A stretch of 48,939 nucleotides of DNA, taken from assembly GCA_020051845.1 (NCBI GenBank), contig JAGVQG010000060.1, positions 1 to 48,939 on the forward strand. The letters run 5' to 3'. Below are positions 1-8,606 of the stretch, piece by piece (position 1 is the first letter of the stretch; every line of letters starts with the position of its first letter). Origin of the DNA: an archaeon. Lineage in GTDB: Archaea > Nanobdellota > Nanobdellia > Woesearchaeales > ARS49. Made by a program: the position numbers and the translations under genes. Below the pieces are notes generated by a model, which worked only from the letters and a program-made list of their open reading frames with translations, was not told the DNA's origin and did not search any database.

Positions 1-251
1 ATGCAAAGTCTGGGCATACCAACGACTCAAACGCTACGGAGAAACATAAATCACATCACACAGTCAAAACTTCGAACGAGTTATGCAACACGGCAATTTT
101 AAATCCATATCTTTGGCTATGAACAAAGGAGTATATGAATGTGCTTGTTCAGATACAACTAAATACGACCCTACTTACAAGGTTACATCGAGAACAATGT
201 CATCTGGGGGAACCATAACATGGTTCTGGCTCACAACAAGACGCGGTCTTG

Positions 252-301
252 TGTGCAATCGGACAAATGTCCGATGCACAAGGAACCGAGTTCCTTTGTG
301 C
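252..301. repeat. double-hairpin element, copy 1
   Basis: TGTGC-a-ATCGGACA-AA-TGTCCGAT-GCACA followed by GCACA-AGGAAC-CGA-GTTCCT-t-TGTGC; the central GCACA can pair with either flanking TGTGC. Confidence 0.75.
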
Positions 302-403
302 AAGAGAACGCGTTTCGTTTTCTTTGCGCTCTGTGGGCTTTCTTCATTTGTTGCTTCTGCCCGGGCTACGTCTGTGCTATGTGCTGATTTCGCCTTCTAG
401 AAT

Positions 404-2056
404 TCATGCCTTCAAAGAAAGCACTTCATACACGACAAGCGGCTTCTCCTTTCCCTTGACCTGCAATGGTGCGAGTTTCTTGACATTGACTTTGTCCTTG
501 ATGAGCAGATATGTGCTTTCAGTGATCTTGACCTCTCCGCCTTCAGCGTAGCCGCTGAGACGTGAAGCTGTGTTGATGGTGTCACCTATCGCCGTGAATT
601 CCTGTCTTTGCGAGCTTCCCATGTTCCCGACGACAGCAGGACCTGAGCATATCCCGATCCCGAGCTTGATTTTTGGTATTCCTTCGACATCTCGTGCGCG
701 TATGGATTCCTGTATCTGTAACGCGCAGGTCACTGCGCGCAATGCGTGGTCTTCATCAGCAAGCGGACTTCCCCACATCGCGAAAAGCGCGTCGCCGATG
801 AATTTGTCGAGCGTTCCTTTGTTCTTGAAGACGAGGTCGGTCATGTCGCCGAAGTAATGGTTGAGGACCTTGATTACTTCATTCGGCGTCATCTTCTCTG
901 ACATGGCGGTGAAGCCGCGGATGTCCGCGAACATGGCGCTGACTTCGCGTTCTATGCCTCCGAGTTCCATGGCTTCCTTGCTTGATAAGAGATGTGTAAC
1001 GACGTCTTTCGATACATATCGGCCGAATACTTGAAGTATGTACTTCTTGTGCTGTGATTCTGTCGCCGCTATGTAGCCGTATGTCGCGAGAGATGCTAGG
1101 ATGATTGTCATCAATGGATAGACGAGGTTCAGGATGATTCCTCTTCCGAAAAGGAATATCGCCGTGATTATGTACGCCACGAAAAGGCCGATGCTTATCG
1201 GTATCGTGTACCTCATAGGTATGTTCGCCATGAATCCTGCGATGGCGGCGAATATCATTATCACGATCACGAGGCTCAGGTATGGTTGTGGGGTGATGAA
1301 TCGTTTTGTCAACAGCGTCTGTAGTGCGTTGGCGTGTATCTCCACGCCAGGCATGCGCGTCCCCTGTGATGTCGGTACCACGTAATCGTCGTGCAGGTCA
1401 GGCGCGCTGACACCGACGAGCACGATCGCGTCCTTGAATACGTCGGCGCTGATCTTTCCATTCATGACATCGGATGCGGAGTAGTGTCGGAAGCTTGAAG
1501 GCGGTCCGACGTAGTTCACTGTCAGCCGGTCCGAGTCGAAGCTCGGCGGCCGTCCAAGATATTGTGTGGCCAAAGCGAATGACATCGATGGTGATCCGTT
1601 GACCTTGGCAGGCACGTTTCTGATTATGCCGTCAGAGTCCGTGAACACGTTCACGACAGCTCTTGTCACATCAGAATATGCTGGTGCTGGTGAGAGCATC
1701 AGATCCTGGGCTGTGTGGTATTCCTGCGCAAGGATCACTTCGCGTCCTTTCATGGCTGCGGCAAGCGTCGCGTCATTGCCGTCTGGTTCTGAGAATGTCA
1801 GGTCAAAGGCGATGATCTTGCTGCCGGCGGTGTTCTCTAGCAGGGGAAGGTATGCTGACCTTGCCCATGGCCACTTTCCTATGTCCTGCAGGCTTCTGTC
1901 GTCTATCGTGACTATGACGATCTTGTCGAGCGGTTGTATGCCGCCGTACAAGTTATCGGTCAGCCTGATATTCCATGTGTCGAAAGCGTGAATTCCTGCC
2001 AGTCCGGCAAGTAATACGCCCACGATTGCCGCGACAAGGAATGCTTTGTAGTTCAT
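404..2056 (-). CDS. CHASE2-domain class III adenylate/guanylate cyclase (membrane)
   Basis: N-terminal TM, CHASE2-like extracellular region, three TM helices, cyclase motifs FADIRGFT and IGDALFAMWGSP. Start placed at MNYKAFL, giving an ATGA overlap with the upstream FecR gene; the longer ORF start is probably wrong. Confidence 0.88.
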   Translation of the reverse strand: MNYKAFLVAAIVGVLLAGLAGIHAFDTWNIRLTDNLYGGIQPLDKIVIVTIDDRSLQDIGKWPWARSAYLPLLENTAGSKIIAFDLTFSEPDGNDATLAAAMKGREVILAQEYHTAQDLMLSPAPAYSDVTRAVVNVFTDSDGIIRNVPAKVNGSPSMSFALATQYLGRPPSFDSDRLTVNYVGPPSSFRHYSASDVMNGKISADVFKDAIVLVGVSAPDLHDDYVVPTSQGTRMPGVEIHANALQTLLTKRFITPQPYLSLVIVIMIFAAIAGFMANIPMRYTIPISIGLFVAYIITAIFLFGRGIILNLVYPLMTIILASLATYGYIAATESQHKKYILQVFGRYVSKDVVTHLLSSKEAMELGGIEREVSAMFADIRGFTAMSEKMTPNEVIKVLNHYFGDMTDLVFKNKGTLDKFIGDALFAMWGSPLADEDHALRAVTCALQIQESIRARDVEGIPKIKLGIGICSGPAVVGNMGSSQRQEFTAIGDTINTASRLSGYAEGGEVKITESTYLLIKDKVNVKKLAPLQVKGKEKPLVVYEVLSLKA

Positions 2057-2865
2057 CGACCGGCCTGGATCTCCTTGATTTTCTGCGTGAGCAAGAACGC
2101 CCTGTGTAGTTTGTTGCGCACTATCGAAGGCGCGTTTTCGAGCAGCGCTGTCTCGTTCTTCTCGCCTGCGTCTATGGCTGTGAGTTCCTGGCGGAGCCCG
2201 GTTTCGTCCATGCCTTTCGCTTCGGCGAGTTTCAATAATATCCTGTTCTTTTCCAGTTCTCGCATCCTGACCCGTTTGAGGACGTCGATCTGCTTCTGCC
2301 TGAATTTCTTGAGGCGTTCCAGCTTGGCGGCGTCTATGTCCTCGACTGTTCCTAGCTTCCACTTCGCCTGCTTGCCTGCTCCGACGTTCAGCAGATCTTT
2401 GTCGTGGGTGTAATCGACATCGCCTTCGGTGACAGCGACATCGTCGTCGCTGAGCAGGAATTCTGTGCCGCGCACCGATGCCATTGTAGAGGCTGTCTGC
2501 ACGCTGTAGTCTGTCATGCCCGATAGCCGCGTGACTTTGTTGAGGGTCTCGCCCGCGAGCTGCTTGATCGATATGGATTTGCCGATTTTTTCCAGCTTTA
2601 TCTCGCTGTTAGGCTCGAGGCGTATCATCTCTCCTTCGAGGATGACGACCGTGGCCTCGCCGTCTCCGGTCTTCACTGAGTCGCCTTGGCCGAGCTCCAT
2701 CTCGTCAGTGCCGGGCGTCCATTGGCCGCCCATGTTGACTTGCACATCGCCGCGTTCTATGTATAGTACCGCGTCAGATGGCGCAGGCACTGCCAGCGCG
2801 AAATACGCGATTACTGCCAGCACAGCGACCACGATTATGATTCCGATGAGTATTCCTTTTTTCAT
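2053..2865 (-). CDS. FecR domain protein, N-terminal TM anchor
   Basis: GDVQVN...GDSVKTGDGEATVVILEGEMIRLEPNSEIKLE...TMASVRGTEF is the FecR pattern; N-terminal hydrophobic helix. Confidence 0.85.
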   Translation of the reverse strand: MKKGILIGIIIVVAVLAVIAYFALAVPAPSDAVLYIERGDVQVNMGGQWTPGTDEMELGQGDSVKTGDGEATVVILEGEMIRLEPNSEIKLEKIGKSISIKQLAGETLNKVTRLSGMTDYSVQTASTMASVRGTEFLLSDDDVAVTEGDVDYTHDKDLLNVGAGKQAKWKLGTVEDIDAAKLERLKKFRQKQIDVLKRVRMRELEKNRILLKLAEAKGMDETGLRQELTAIDAGEKNETALLENAPSIVRNKLHRAFLLTQKIKEIQAGR

Positions 2866-2975
2866 GATACACCCCTAGGAGGATTCTGCCTTTGGTGTTT
2901 AAAAAGATTTGCAGGGGTGTTGTGATATTGTTCGTGCATACCATTTAATACGTGACGCGCGTATGACCTGTCAAG

Positions 2976-3350
2976 GTGGTGTACGTGGCTGTGAACAAAC
3001 CTCAACGCCATATTTTATTCGCATTGGGCCGCTACCACGAGAGGTATGCCTTGATCCTCCTGGATAAACCATTGCAGGCATCGCTATCGAAGGGCGCGTT
3101 CATAGAGCTCCTCACGAACGCAGGCCTCGCAGGGAAGAAGGAGCGCGCCTTGTACAAGAATCTCGAGGATCTTGAGAAGGCGAAGCTCGTCAGTTATGAC
3201 AACAGGACTCTGGTCTTCACGGAGAAGGGCAGGAAGGAGTATGAGCGTCTGGTGCAGGGTCTTGATCCCTATTTCCGCGTCGTCGACATGCTCGAGAAGA
3301 CCAATGTCCTCAAACTGACCAAGAAGGCGACGATGCAGTTGAGATGGTGA
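2976..3350 (+). CDS. small winged-helix-like DNA-binding protein
   Basis: 124 aa, helix-rich, LEDLEKAKLVSYDNRTLVFTEKGRKEYERL resembles a wHTH wing; GTG start. Confidence 0.5.
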   Translation: MVYVAVNKPQRHILFALGRYHERYALILLDKPLQASLSKGAFIELLTNAGLAGKKERALYKNLEDLEKAKLVSYDNRTLVFTEKGRKEYERLVQGLDPYFRVVDMLEKTNVLKLTKKATMQLRW

Positions 3351-3412
3351 TTGTTTCTAGGGTTGTTGTTTTCTTCATATGGTTAGGTCTCTACCTTACC
3401 TTTTCGACGGAG

Positions 3413-3422
3413 AATTATATAT
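3413..3422 (+). promoter_or_regulatory. archaeal TATA box for VWA gene
   Basis: AATTATATAT about 25 nt upstream of ATG 3442; places the true start downstream of the ORF-track start. Confidence 0.5.
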
Positions 3423-3441
3423 CGCCATCTTTCCTGTTGTC

Positions 3442-5196
3442 ATGGCAAACAAACTTGTTGTATCGACGGCAATCATCGCCACTCTCTTACTGACAGTCTC
3501 TCTCGCATTGCTTATGGTTCCGGGCGGTCCGGCCAATGGCTGGCTCACGAACATCAGCATCATCAAGGTGGATGATTGGAGCTATAGCGGTCAGTCGACC
3601 ATCATGGAGTCTGTCAAGGCGATCGCGACAGGCGGCGGTATGATGCGGCAGTTCGGTTCAGTCGGCGCTTCATTCGGTTCATTGAGTGCGTCGGCCAAGG
3701 ACATCGGTTTCTCTGTCGGCGGCGCCAAGGACATCAATAATTTCAGGGAGAACATCAAGCAGGGTTTCCTTCCAATTGCCACGGACGTCACGTATGAAGG
3801 TCTGTTCTATGACTATAATTTCGATAACAGCGGCTCAGGCAACACGGTCTGCACGGATATGTTCTGTCCAGTCTACAGCCAGGTTGTTTCCAAGGATCCT
3901 TTGACGAACGCGACAGACAGATTCCTCTCGGTCGGATTGGACTCTGGCATCCAAAACTTCGACAGGAAGCCGTTGGATTTGATGATCGTCCTCGACATCA
4001 GCGGCAGCATGGGCTCGCCTTTCGACAGGTATTACTATGATCAGTTCGGACAGCCTGGCCAGAAGCCGGGCGATAACAAAGAGCCGACGCAGGAAGAGAA
4101 AGAGGAGCTGCAGAAGTCGAAGATCAAGGTCGCGTCAGAATCCATCGTCGCCTTGCTCGACCACTTGCGTGATGACGACAAGGTAGGTATGGTGCTTTTC
4201 AGCACTGATGCCGTTCTTGCCAAGCCTATGAACCTCGTCAAAGGCACCAATATGGATGACATCAAGAGGCATGTCATGGAGTTGCAGGCGACTGACAGCA
4301 CCAACATGGAAGCGGGTTACAAGCTTGCGACAGCGCAGTTCGATGACGAGCTCGATGACAAGGATGGTTCCGCGGCATCGGATCGCGAGAGGCGCATCAT
4401 TTTCCTGACCGACGCCCAGCCGAACACCGGAGATTTCAGCAAGGAAGGCCTTGTCGGCATTACCAAGGACAACGCCGAGAAAGGCATACACACCACCTTC
4501 GTCGGCATGGGCGTCGATTTTAACACGGCGCTCATCGAGACGATGACGAAGATCCGCGGCGCGAACTATTACAGCGTCCACGACTCCAAGGAGTTCAAGA
4601 CCAGGATGGATGAGCAGTTTGACTTCATGGTCTTCCCATTGGTCTACAATCTGAAGATGACCTTGAAATCGTCTGACTATTCCATCGATGAGGTCTACGG
4701 CTCGCCCGAAGCCGACCAGGCGACCGGGGAATTGATGTCCGTCAACACGCTCTTTCCCTCCCCCAAGAGCGCTGAAGGCGTGAAGGGCGGCATCATCCTC
4801 CTCAAGCTCAAGAAGATCGGCGCTGGAAGCGACATCTCGCTCAGTGTCGATTACGAGACTCGCGATGGTCAGAAGCATAGTTCGACCAAGACCTTCGTCT
4901 TTGAGGACAAACAGCCGGAATATTTCGGCACGAACTCTGACCGCAAGGCAGTACTGCTGACAAGATATGCGTCTCTCATAAAAGACTGGCTCGATCACGA
5001 GACGCGTAACGAAGCAGGCTGGGGCGAGTACCAGAACCACAGCCAATGGGAGAGGCAATCATCCCCGTTGCACGTCGCTGATGAATACAGGCAGAGGTTC
5101 AAGACTTTCGCTGAATATTTCAACAAAGAAAAACAAGATATCGGCGACGACTCCTTGAAGAAGGAAGTCGATGTGCTCACCAAGCTGTCTTCCTGA
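3442..5196 (+). CDS. secreted/membrane von Willebrand factor A domain protein
   Basis: N-terminal signal/TM; MIDAS motif DISGS; VGMVLFSTDA; IIFLTDAQPNTG. Confidence 0.85.
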   Translation: MANKLVVSTAIIATLLLTVSLALLMVPGGPANGWLTNISIIKVDDWSYSGQSTIMESVKAIATGGGMMRQFGSVGASFGSLSASAKDIGFSVGGAKDINNFRENIKQGFLPIATDVTYEGLFYDYNFDNSGSGNTVCTDMFCPVYSQVVSKDPLTNATDRFLSVGLDSGIQNFDRKPLDLMIVLDISGSMGSPFDRYYYDQFGQPGQKPGDNKEPTQEEKEELQKSKIKVASESIVALLDHLRDDDKVGMVLFSTDAVLAKPMNLVKGTNMDDIKRHVMELQATDSTNMEAGYKLATAQFDDELDDKDGSAASDRERRIIFLTDAQPNTGDFSKEGLVGITKDNAEKGIHTTFVGMGVDFNTALIETMTKIRGANYYSVHDSKEFKTRMDEQFDFMVFPLVYNLKMTLKSSDYSIDEVYGSPEADQATGELMSVNTLFPSPKSAEGVKGGIILLKLKKIGAGSDISLSVDYETRDGQKHSSTKTFVFEDKQPEYFGTNSDRKAVLLTRYASLIKDWLDHETRNEAGWGEYQNHSQWERQSSPLHVADEYRQRFKTFAEYFNKEKQDIGDDSLKKEVDVLTKLSS

Positions 5197-5201
5197 GTAT
5201 A

Positions 5202-5585
5202 TCAGTGGAAGATGGGTGTGTGCCTGAGCAGGTCGCTGAGCCTGTTGCGTACGACGCCGTCGTGCATCAGGTTCGGTACTGCTTGGGAAAGCACTGTCGA
5301 GCATTGCGGCTCGTTGTCCGAAGGGAGGTTCTTGTATATGGCGAGGCATTCGCGTGCGTACGCGCTTGCCTTGTCAGGATTGACGTTCCTGTAATTCTCG
5401 GCCAGCAGGAAAGCGATCTCTCCGCGCAGCTTCAATTCAGGCACGGTATCACACGTGCTTGGCTTGAGCTGTTGGTACGCCCTTAGCAAGGCGTGCTCTT
5501 CATAGTCGTTGTTTTCGATCATCTGTGCCAGTTCGTAGGCCCGGCCGACGCAGACTTCCAATTGTTCTGTTGTTTCCATCTTCAC
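5202..5585 (-). CDS. hypothetical small helical (TPR-like) protein
   Basis: 127-aa ORF, helix-repeat-like composition. Confidence 0.45.
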   Translation of the reverse strand: MKMETTEQLEVCVGRAYELAQMIENNDYEEHALLRAYQQLKPSTCDTVPELKLRGEIAFLLAENYRNVNPDKASAYARECLAIYKNLPSDNEPQCSTVLSQAVPNLMHDGVVRNRLSDLLRHTPIFH

Positions 5586-5684
5586 CCTCCTGGATTCGGC
5601 CTTCGGTCAAGCGCATATAAGCGTTTCGGGTGGTGTGATTAGGATGTGGTCGGAGTAAAGGTCCATCCAAGATATCAGGGGTCT

Positions 5685-6143
5685 TCAGTTGTCGTGCACG
5701 CGCTTCAGCTCGTTCCATTTCTGGACCGTGAGCGTCGTGTCGTCTTCCTGCTGGAGCTCGATGCTGTCGATGAACATCGCGCTGATCGGTGTCTTTGGGA
5801 GTGTGCTGGCGAGCGCGTCTTTTAGCGCCTTTGTGAATCTCTTCGCCTGGCTCTCGTGGACGAAATGGGCGTTGATCACTGCAGGGCTCTCGATCATGAC
5901 TTCTATGAAGCCGCCTTTGTCGAGTATGAATCTCTCGTAGGCCTTTTCGCCGATGATGTCGAAGCCCATGTAGAATATATGCTGGCCGAGCTTCTTCTCG
6001 AGCACTCGGATGAATTTGACGAGTTCGCCGCGCGCCCGGTCCTGTTCCTCGAAGTTCCGGTCAAGGGATGTCGTTTTGCGCAAGGTGAATGACAGGAGTT
6101 CTCCTGCGTCTAGCGCGGGCACGAAATAGTGGAGTGTCTTCAT
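5685..6143 (-). CDS. hypothetical protein, third gene of FIST-ALDH operon
   Basis: Start MKTLHYFV gives an ATGA overlap with the ALDH stop (6140-6143). Confidence 0.6.
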   Translation of the reverse strand: MKTLHYFVPALDAGELLSFTLRKTTSLDRNFEEQDRARGELVKFIRVLEKKLGQHIFYMGFDIIGEKAYERFILDKGGFIEVMIESPAVINAHFVHESQAKRFTKALKDALASTLPKTPISAMFIDSIELQQEDDTTLTVQKWNELKRVHDN

Positions 6144-7600
6144 CGCCCCTCGGTCATGTTCGTCGGGTTCGATAGGAATGCCACCAGGTCTTTTGCCTCG
6201 TGCGGCAGGTAGGGTGAGAAGTCTATGGACGGTCGGTTGTGGCATATCGTCGCCGCGCGCAGTCTTGTTATGGCATCGCAATTCACGTCGCGGCTCAAGT
6301 ATTCGCCGAGCGATTTCGCAGGAGTGTAGATTGAGACAGCCATGACGCGCTGTTCTGGCGCGTGTTTCGCCGCGCTGTTCACGAAGCCGACGGCTTCGTC
6401 GATGCTGTCCGCTTTCACCAGTGTGAGTGTATATGGCATTTCCTGTGTCGCGAAAGGCGATTCAGGGTCGTTTATGTTGACCGACATCAGCAATGGCCGC
6501 ATCTGGTGCGCGCTGATGCGTTCGTAGGGCAACAGGATCTCGGCGTTGTCGAACTGCCGTGATGCGTTCACGAGGCTCTCGATCTGGTCGAGTATGAGTG
6601 TGGGTGCGTACCCGATCTCGGTGTTTTCATCCAATGGATCGCCGACATTCGCGTCGTTGAAGCGTCGGCTCAACAGTTCGCAGAGGGTGTTGTAGTCTCG
6701 TTCGCCGACGATGATCGCTGTCTTTGTGGCGACACAGGTGTTCGTCCAGTGCAGCGCTCCGTATGCCAGTCTTTCAGCGACTTTCTCAAGGTCGCATCCC
6801 TGGTCGACTATCGCCTTGCTGCGGCCTGTGGAGAAGATGATTGATCGTGATGTGGGTGCGGCGCCGGCGAGGATAGATGCCGCGCTCTCTGCCTCGCCCA
6901 TGTAGATGTGCCTATTGGTCTTCCGGATTATGTTGGCGGTGTAGGACGCGCTTTCTGGCCGAGATGTGTCCCAGTGCAGGACGTTTATGCCGCCGGAAGG
7001 ATAGCCTGCCTTGGTGAGCGCTTCTGCTGTCATGATGGCTGTGCGGGGCTCGTGCTGGCTGGGTTTGATTATGATGGTGGCGCCTGCCATGACAGCGTTC
7101 GCGAGTATTGATGCTGCTTCGGCGACATGGTTTGGCGGCAGGAAAGCAGCGGCGATCCCTTCGTTTGGAAGCAGCGCGACGCGGCCGTCCTGTGAGTCTC
7201 TGTATAATATATTGCCTTCAGGCAGATAGCAGTCTAGCGTGCCGACTCCTATTGCCCTCATTAGCGTGGTGGCGTATGCCGCCTGGGTGCGGACGCTGCG
7301 TATCGGTGTCCCCTGCAGCATCACTATATTATCGAGGTCCTGCTGGGTCCATGCGTTGGCGAGTAGGTCGGCGGCTCTCTGGCAGATCATCCCGCGTTCG
7401 GTCGCGGGAATTGATGAGCATTTTCCGCGGCTTTCTTTCGCAGAAGCCAGGCACATGCCGAAATCGAGCATGTTCGAGTTCGGAAGGTCGAGATTATGGT
7501 CTGGATAATATTGGCTTTGGACGGCGAATGTCGTTTCCATCGCTTCCTGAGGACTGCCTTTGTAGAAGTTGGGCGTCAATATCCGGGTGGCTGCGCTCAT
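6140..7600 (-). CDS. aldehyde dehydrogenase superfamily protein
   Basis: KPSQHEPRTA..., Cys motif TNTCVATKTAIIV, NVGDPLDENTEIGY; start MSAATRIL gives an ATGA overlap with the upstream gene. Confidence 0.8.
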   Translation of the reverse strand: MSAATRILTPNFYKGSPQEAMETTFAVQSQYYPDHNLDLPNSNMLDFGMCLASAKESRGKCSSIPATERGMICQRAADLLANAWTQQDLDNIVMLQGTPIRSVRTQAAYATTLMRAIGVGTLDCYLPEGNILYRDSQDGRVALLPNEGIAAAFLPPNHVAEAASILANAVMAGATIIIKPSQHEPRTAIMTAEALTKAGYPSGGINVLHWDTSRPESASYTANIIRKTNRHIYMGEAESAASILAGAAPTSRSIIFSTGRSKAIVDQGCDLEKVAERLAYGALHWTNTCVATKTAIIVGERDYNTLCELLSRRFNDANVGDPLDENTEIGYAPTLILDQIESLVNASRQFDNAEILLPYERISAHQMRPLLMSVNINDPESPFATQEMPYTLTLVKADSIDEAVGFVNSAAKHAPEQRVMAVSIYTPAKSLGEYLSRDVNCDAITRLRAATICHNRPSIDFSPYLPHEAKDLVAFLSNPTNMTEGR

Positions 7601-8334
7601 GCGTACCTGCATCCTCCTGCAAGTTCGGTGGGGTTGTCCTCACGGCGGATCTCACCGATTATGGGGGTCGTCCTGCCGCATGGGCAGCTCGTTGCGATGA
7701 CGCGTGCCTTGTCCCCGATGGCGTAGTTGATGAATATCGTTCCGTCACGCGCTATGGTGTTGACGAGTAGCAATCCTTCCTCTCCGACCTGGGCTGGCCG
7801 CGGCACGCCGTCGATGATGAGGTCCTCATTGCCCATGCGTGTCGGTTGGTAGCCGCGCGTGAAGATGAAGGTGTAGAACGATGGGATGCGCATCAGGCTT
7901 GCCAGGTCGTTTTTCTTCATGCGCGCGAACTGTATATAGGAGTCGATGTATTTGTCGACTGATATCTTGCCGACGGCCTGTAGCATGGTCTTCTTGCCGA
8001 TGCCGCGTGGATCGGCCGTTACGTTGTCCGCGCTTGCCACGCCGACATGCAGGTAGTCTGATGAGATCGAGCAGGCCACGACGCCTTTGGTCAGTATCTT
8101 CGATTCGTGGATGACGGCGTCCGTCGATCCTCCGACGAATTCCGTGCCTTTGTAGACCTCGCTGAACGCCCTGTTGATCTCTTTTGGGTCGTAGTCGCCT
8201 GCGAAGAAGACGAAGCTTATGGTTGGTTTCCTGCCTTTGAGGCCTTTGATGGCCGCTGTCGCGGCTTCCTTCGCTGCTTTGTATGAGTCGGACGCTGTCG
8301 AGTGTCCGATGCCTGTGACGATGTTGTTCTTCAT
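7597..8334 (-). CDS. FIST N-terminal domain protein with LuxE/PaaK-like C-terminal tail
   Basis: FIST-type N-terminus (VFFAGDYDPKEINRAFSEV...FVGGSTDAVI...GVVACSISSDYLHVGVA); C-terminus GEEGLLLV...CPCGRTTPIIGEIRR resembles the end of acyl-activating PaaK/LuxE proteins. Confidence 0.6.
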   Translation of the reverse strand: MKNNIVTGIGHSTASDSYKAAKEAATAAIKGLKGRKPTISFVFFAGDYDPKEINRAFSEVYKGTEFVGGSTDAVIHESKILTKGVVACSISSDYLHVGVASADNVTADPRGIGKKTMLQAVGKISVDKYIDSYIQFARMKKNDLASLMRIPSFYTFIFTRGYQPTRMGNEDLIIDGVPRPAQVGEEGLLLVNTIARDGTIFINYAIGDKARVIATSCPCGRTTPIIGEIRREDNPTELAGGCRYA

Positions 8335-8373
8335 AGGTATGCCTCTTTTGCGGAGTGGCGCGTCGCGTACTTC

Positions 8374-8409
8374 ACTCTAGTCTACCACTTTAGTATACTA
8401 GGTTAGAGT
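8374..8409. promoter_or_regulatory. imperfect inverted repeat, candidate operator of FIST operon
   Basis: ACTCTAgtCTA ... TAGgtTAGAGT, just downstream of a minus-strand TATA-like box (8417-8424, TTTAAATA on minus). Confidence 0.4.
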
Positions 8410-8560
8410 TCACATCTATTTAAAGTTACCTTCATTCGAGTGGTATATTCGAGGAATCTGTTTTTCGAGAGTTTCTTTTTAAACCCGTTTTTTCCTGGTC
8501 GGTTTAAAAATGAGCTTGAGGTGGTTACATCCCAATAACCATCGTCCAGTGGTCCTGAAA

Positions 8561-8570
8561 AATATATATA
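8561..8570 (+). promoter_or_regulatory. TATA box for surface protein gene
   Basis: AATATATATA preceded by purine-rich CTGAAA (BRE-like). Confidence 0.5.
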
Positions 8571-8606
8571 GGGTGAGTGGATTTCAGGTCCATACTTGAG
8601 ATTCAT

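Noticed and set aside
83-400. 105-aa and overlapping 100-aa plus-strand ORFs at window start
   Set aside because: They cross the double-hairpin element and have no recognisable motifs; likely non-coding. A short frame ending at 46 (CKVWAYQRLKRYGET*) could be the end of an upstream gene but is too short to assign.
4135-5058. 307-aa minus-strand ORF opposite the VWA gene
   Set aside because: Shadow ORF from codon bias of a well-supported sense gene; no domain signal.
7108-7770. 220-aa plus-strand ORF opposite ALDH/FIST genes
   Set aside because: Antisense shadow; composition rich in R/S/C without motifs.
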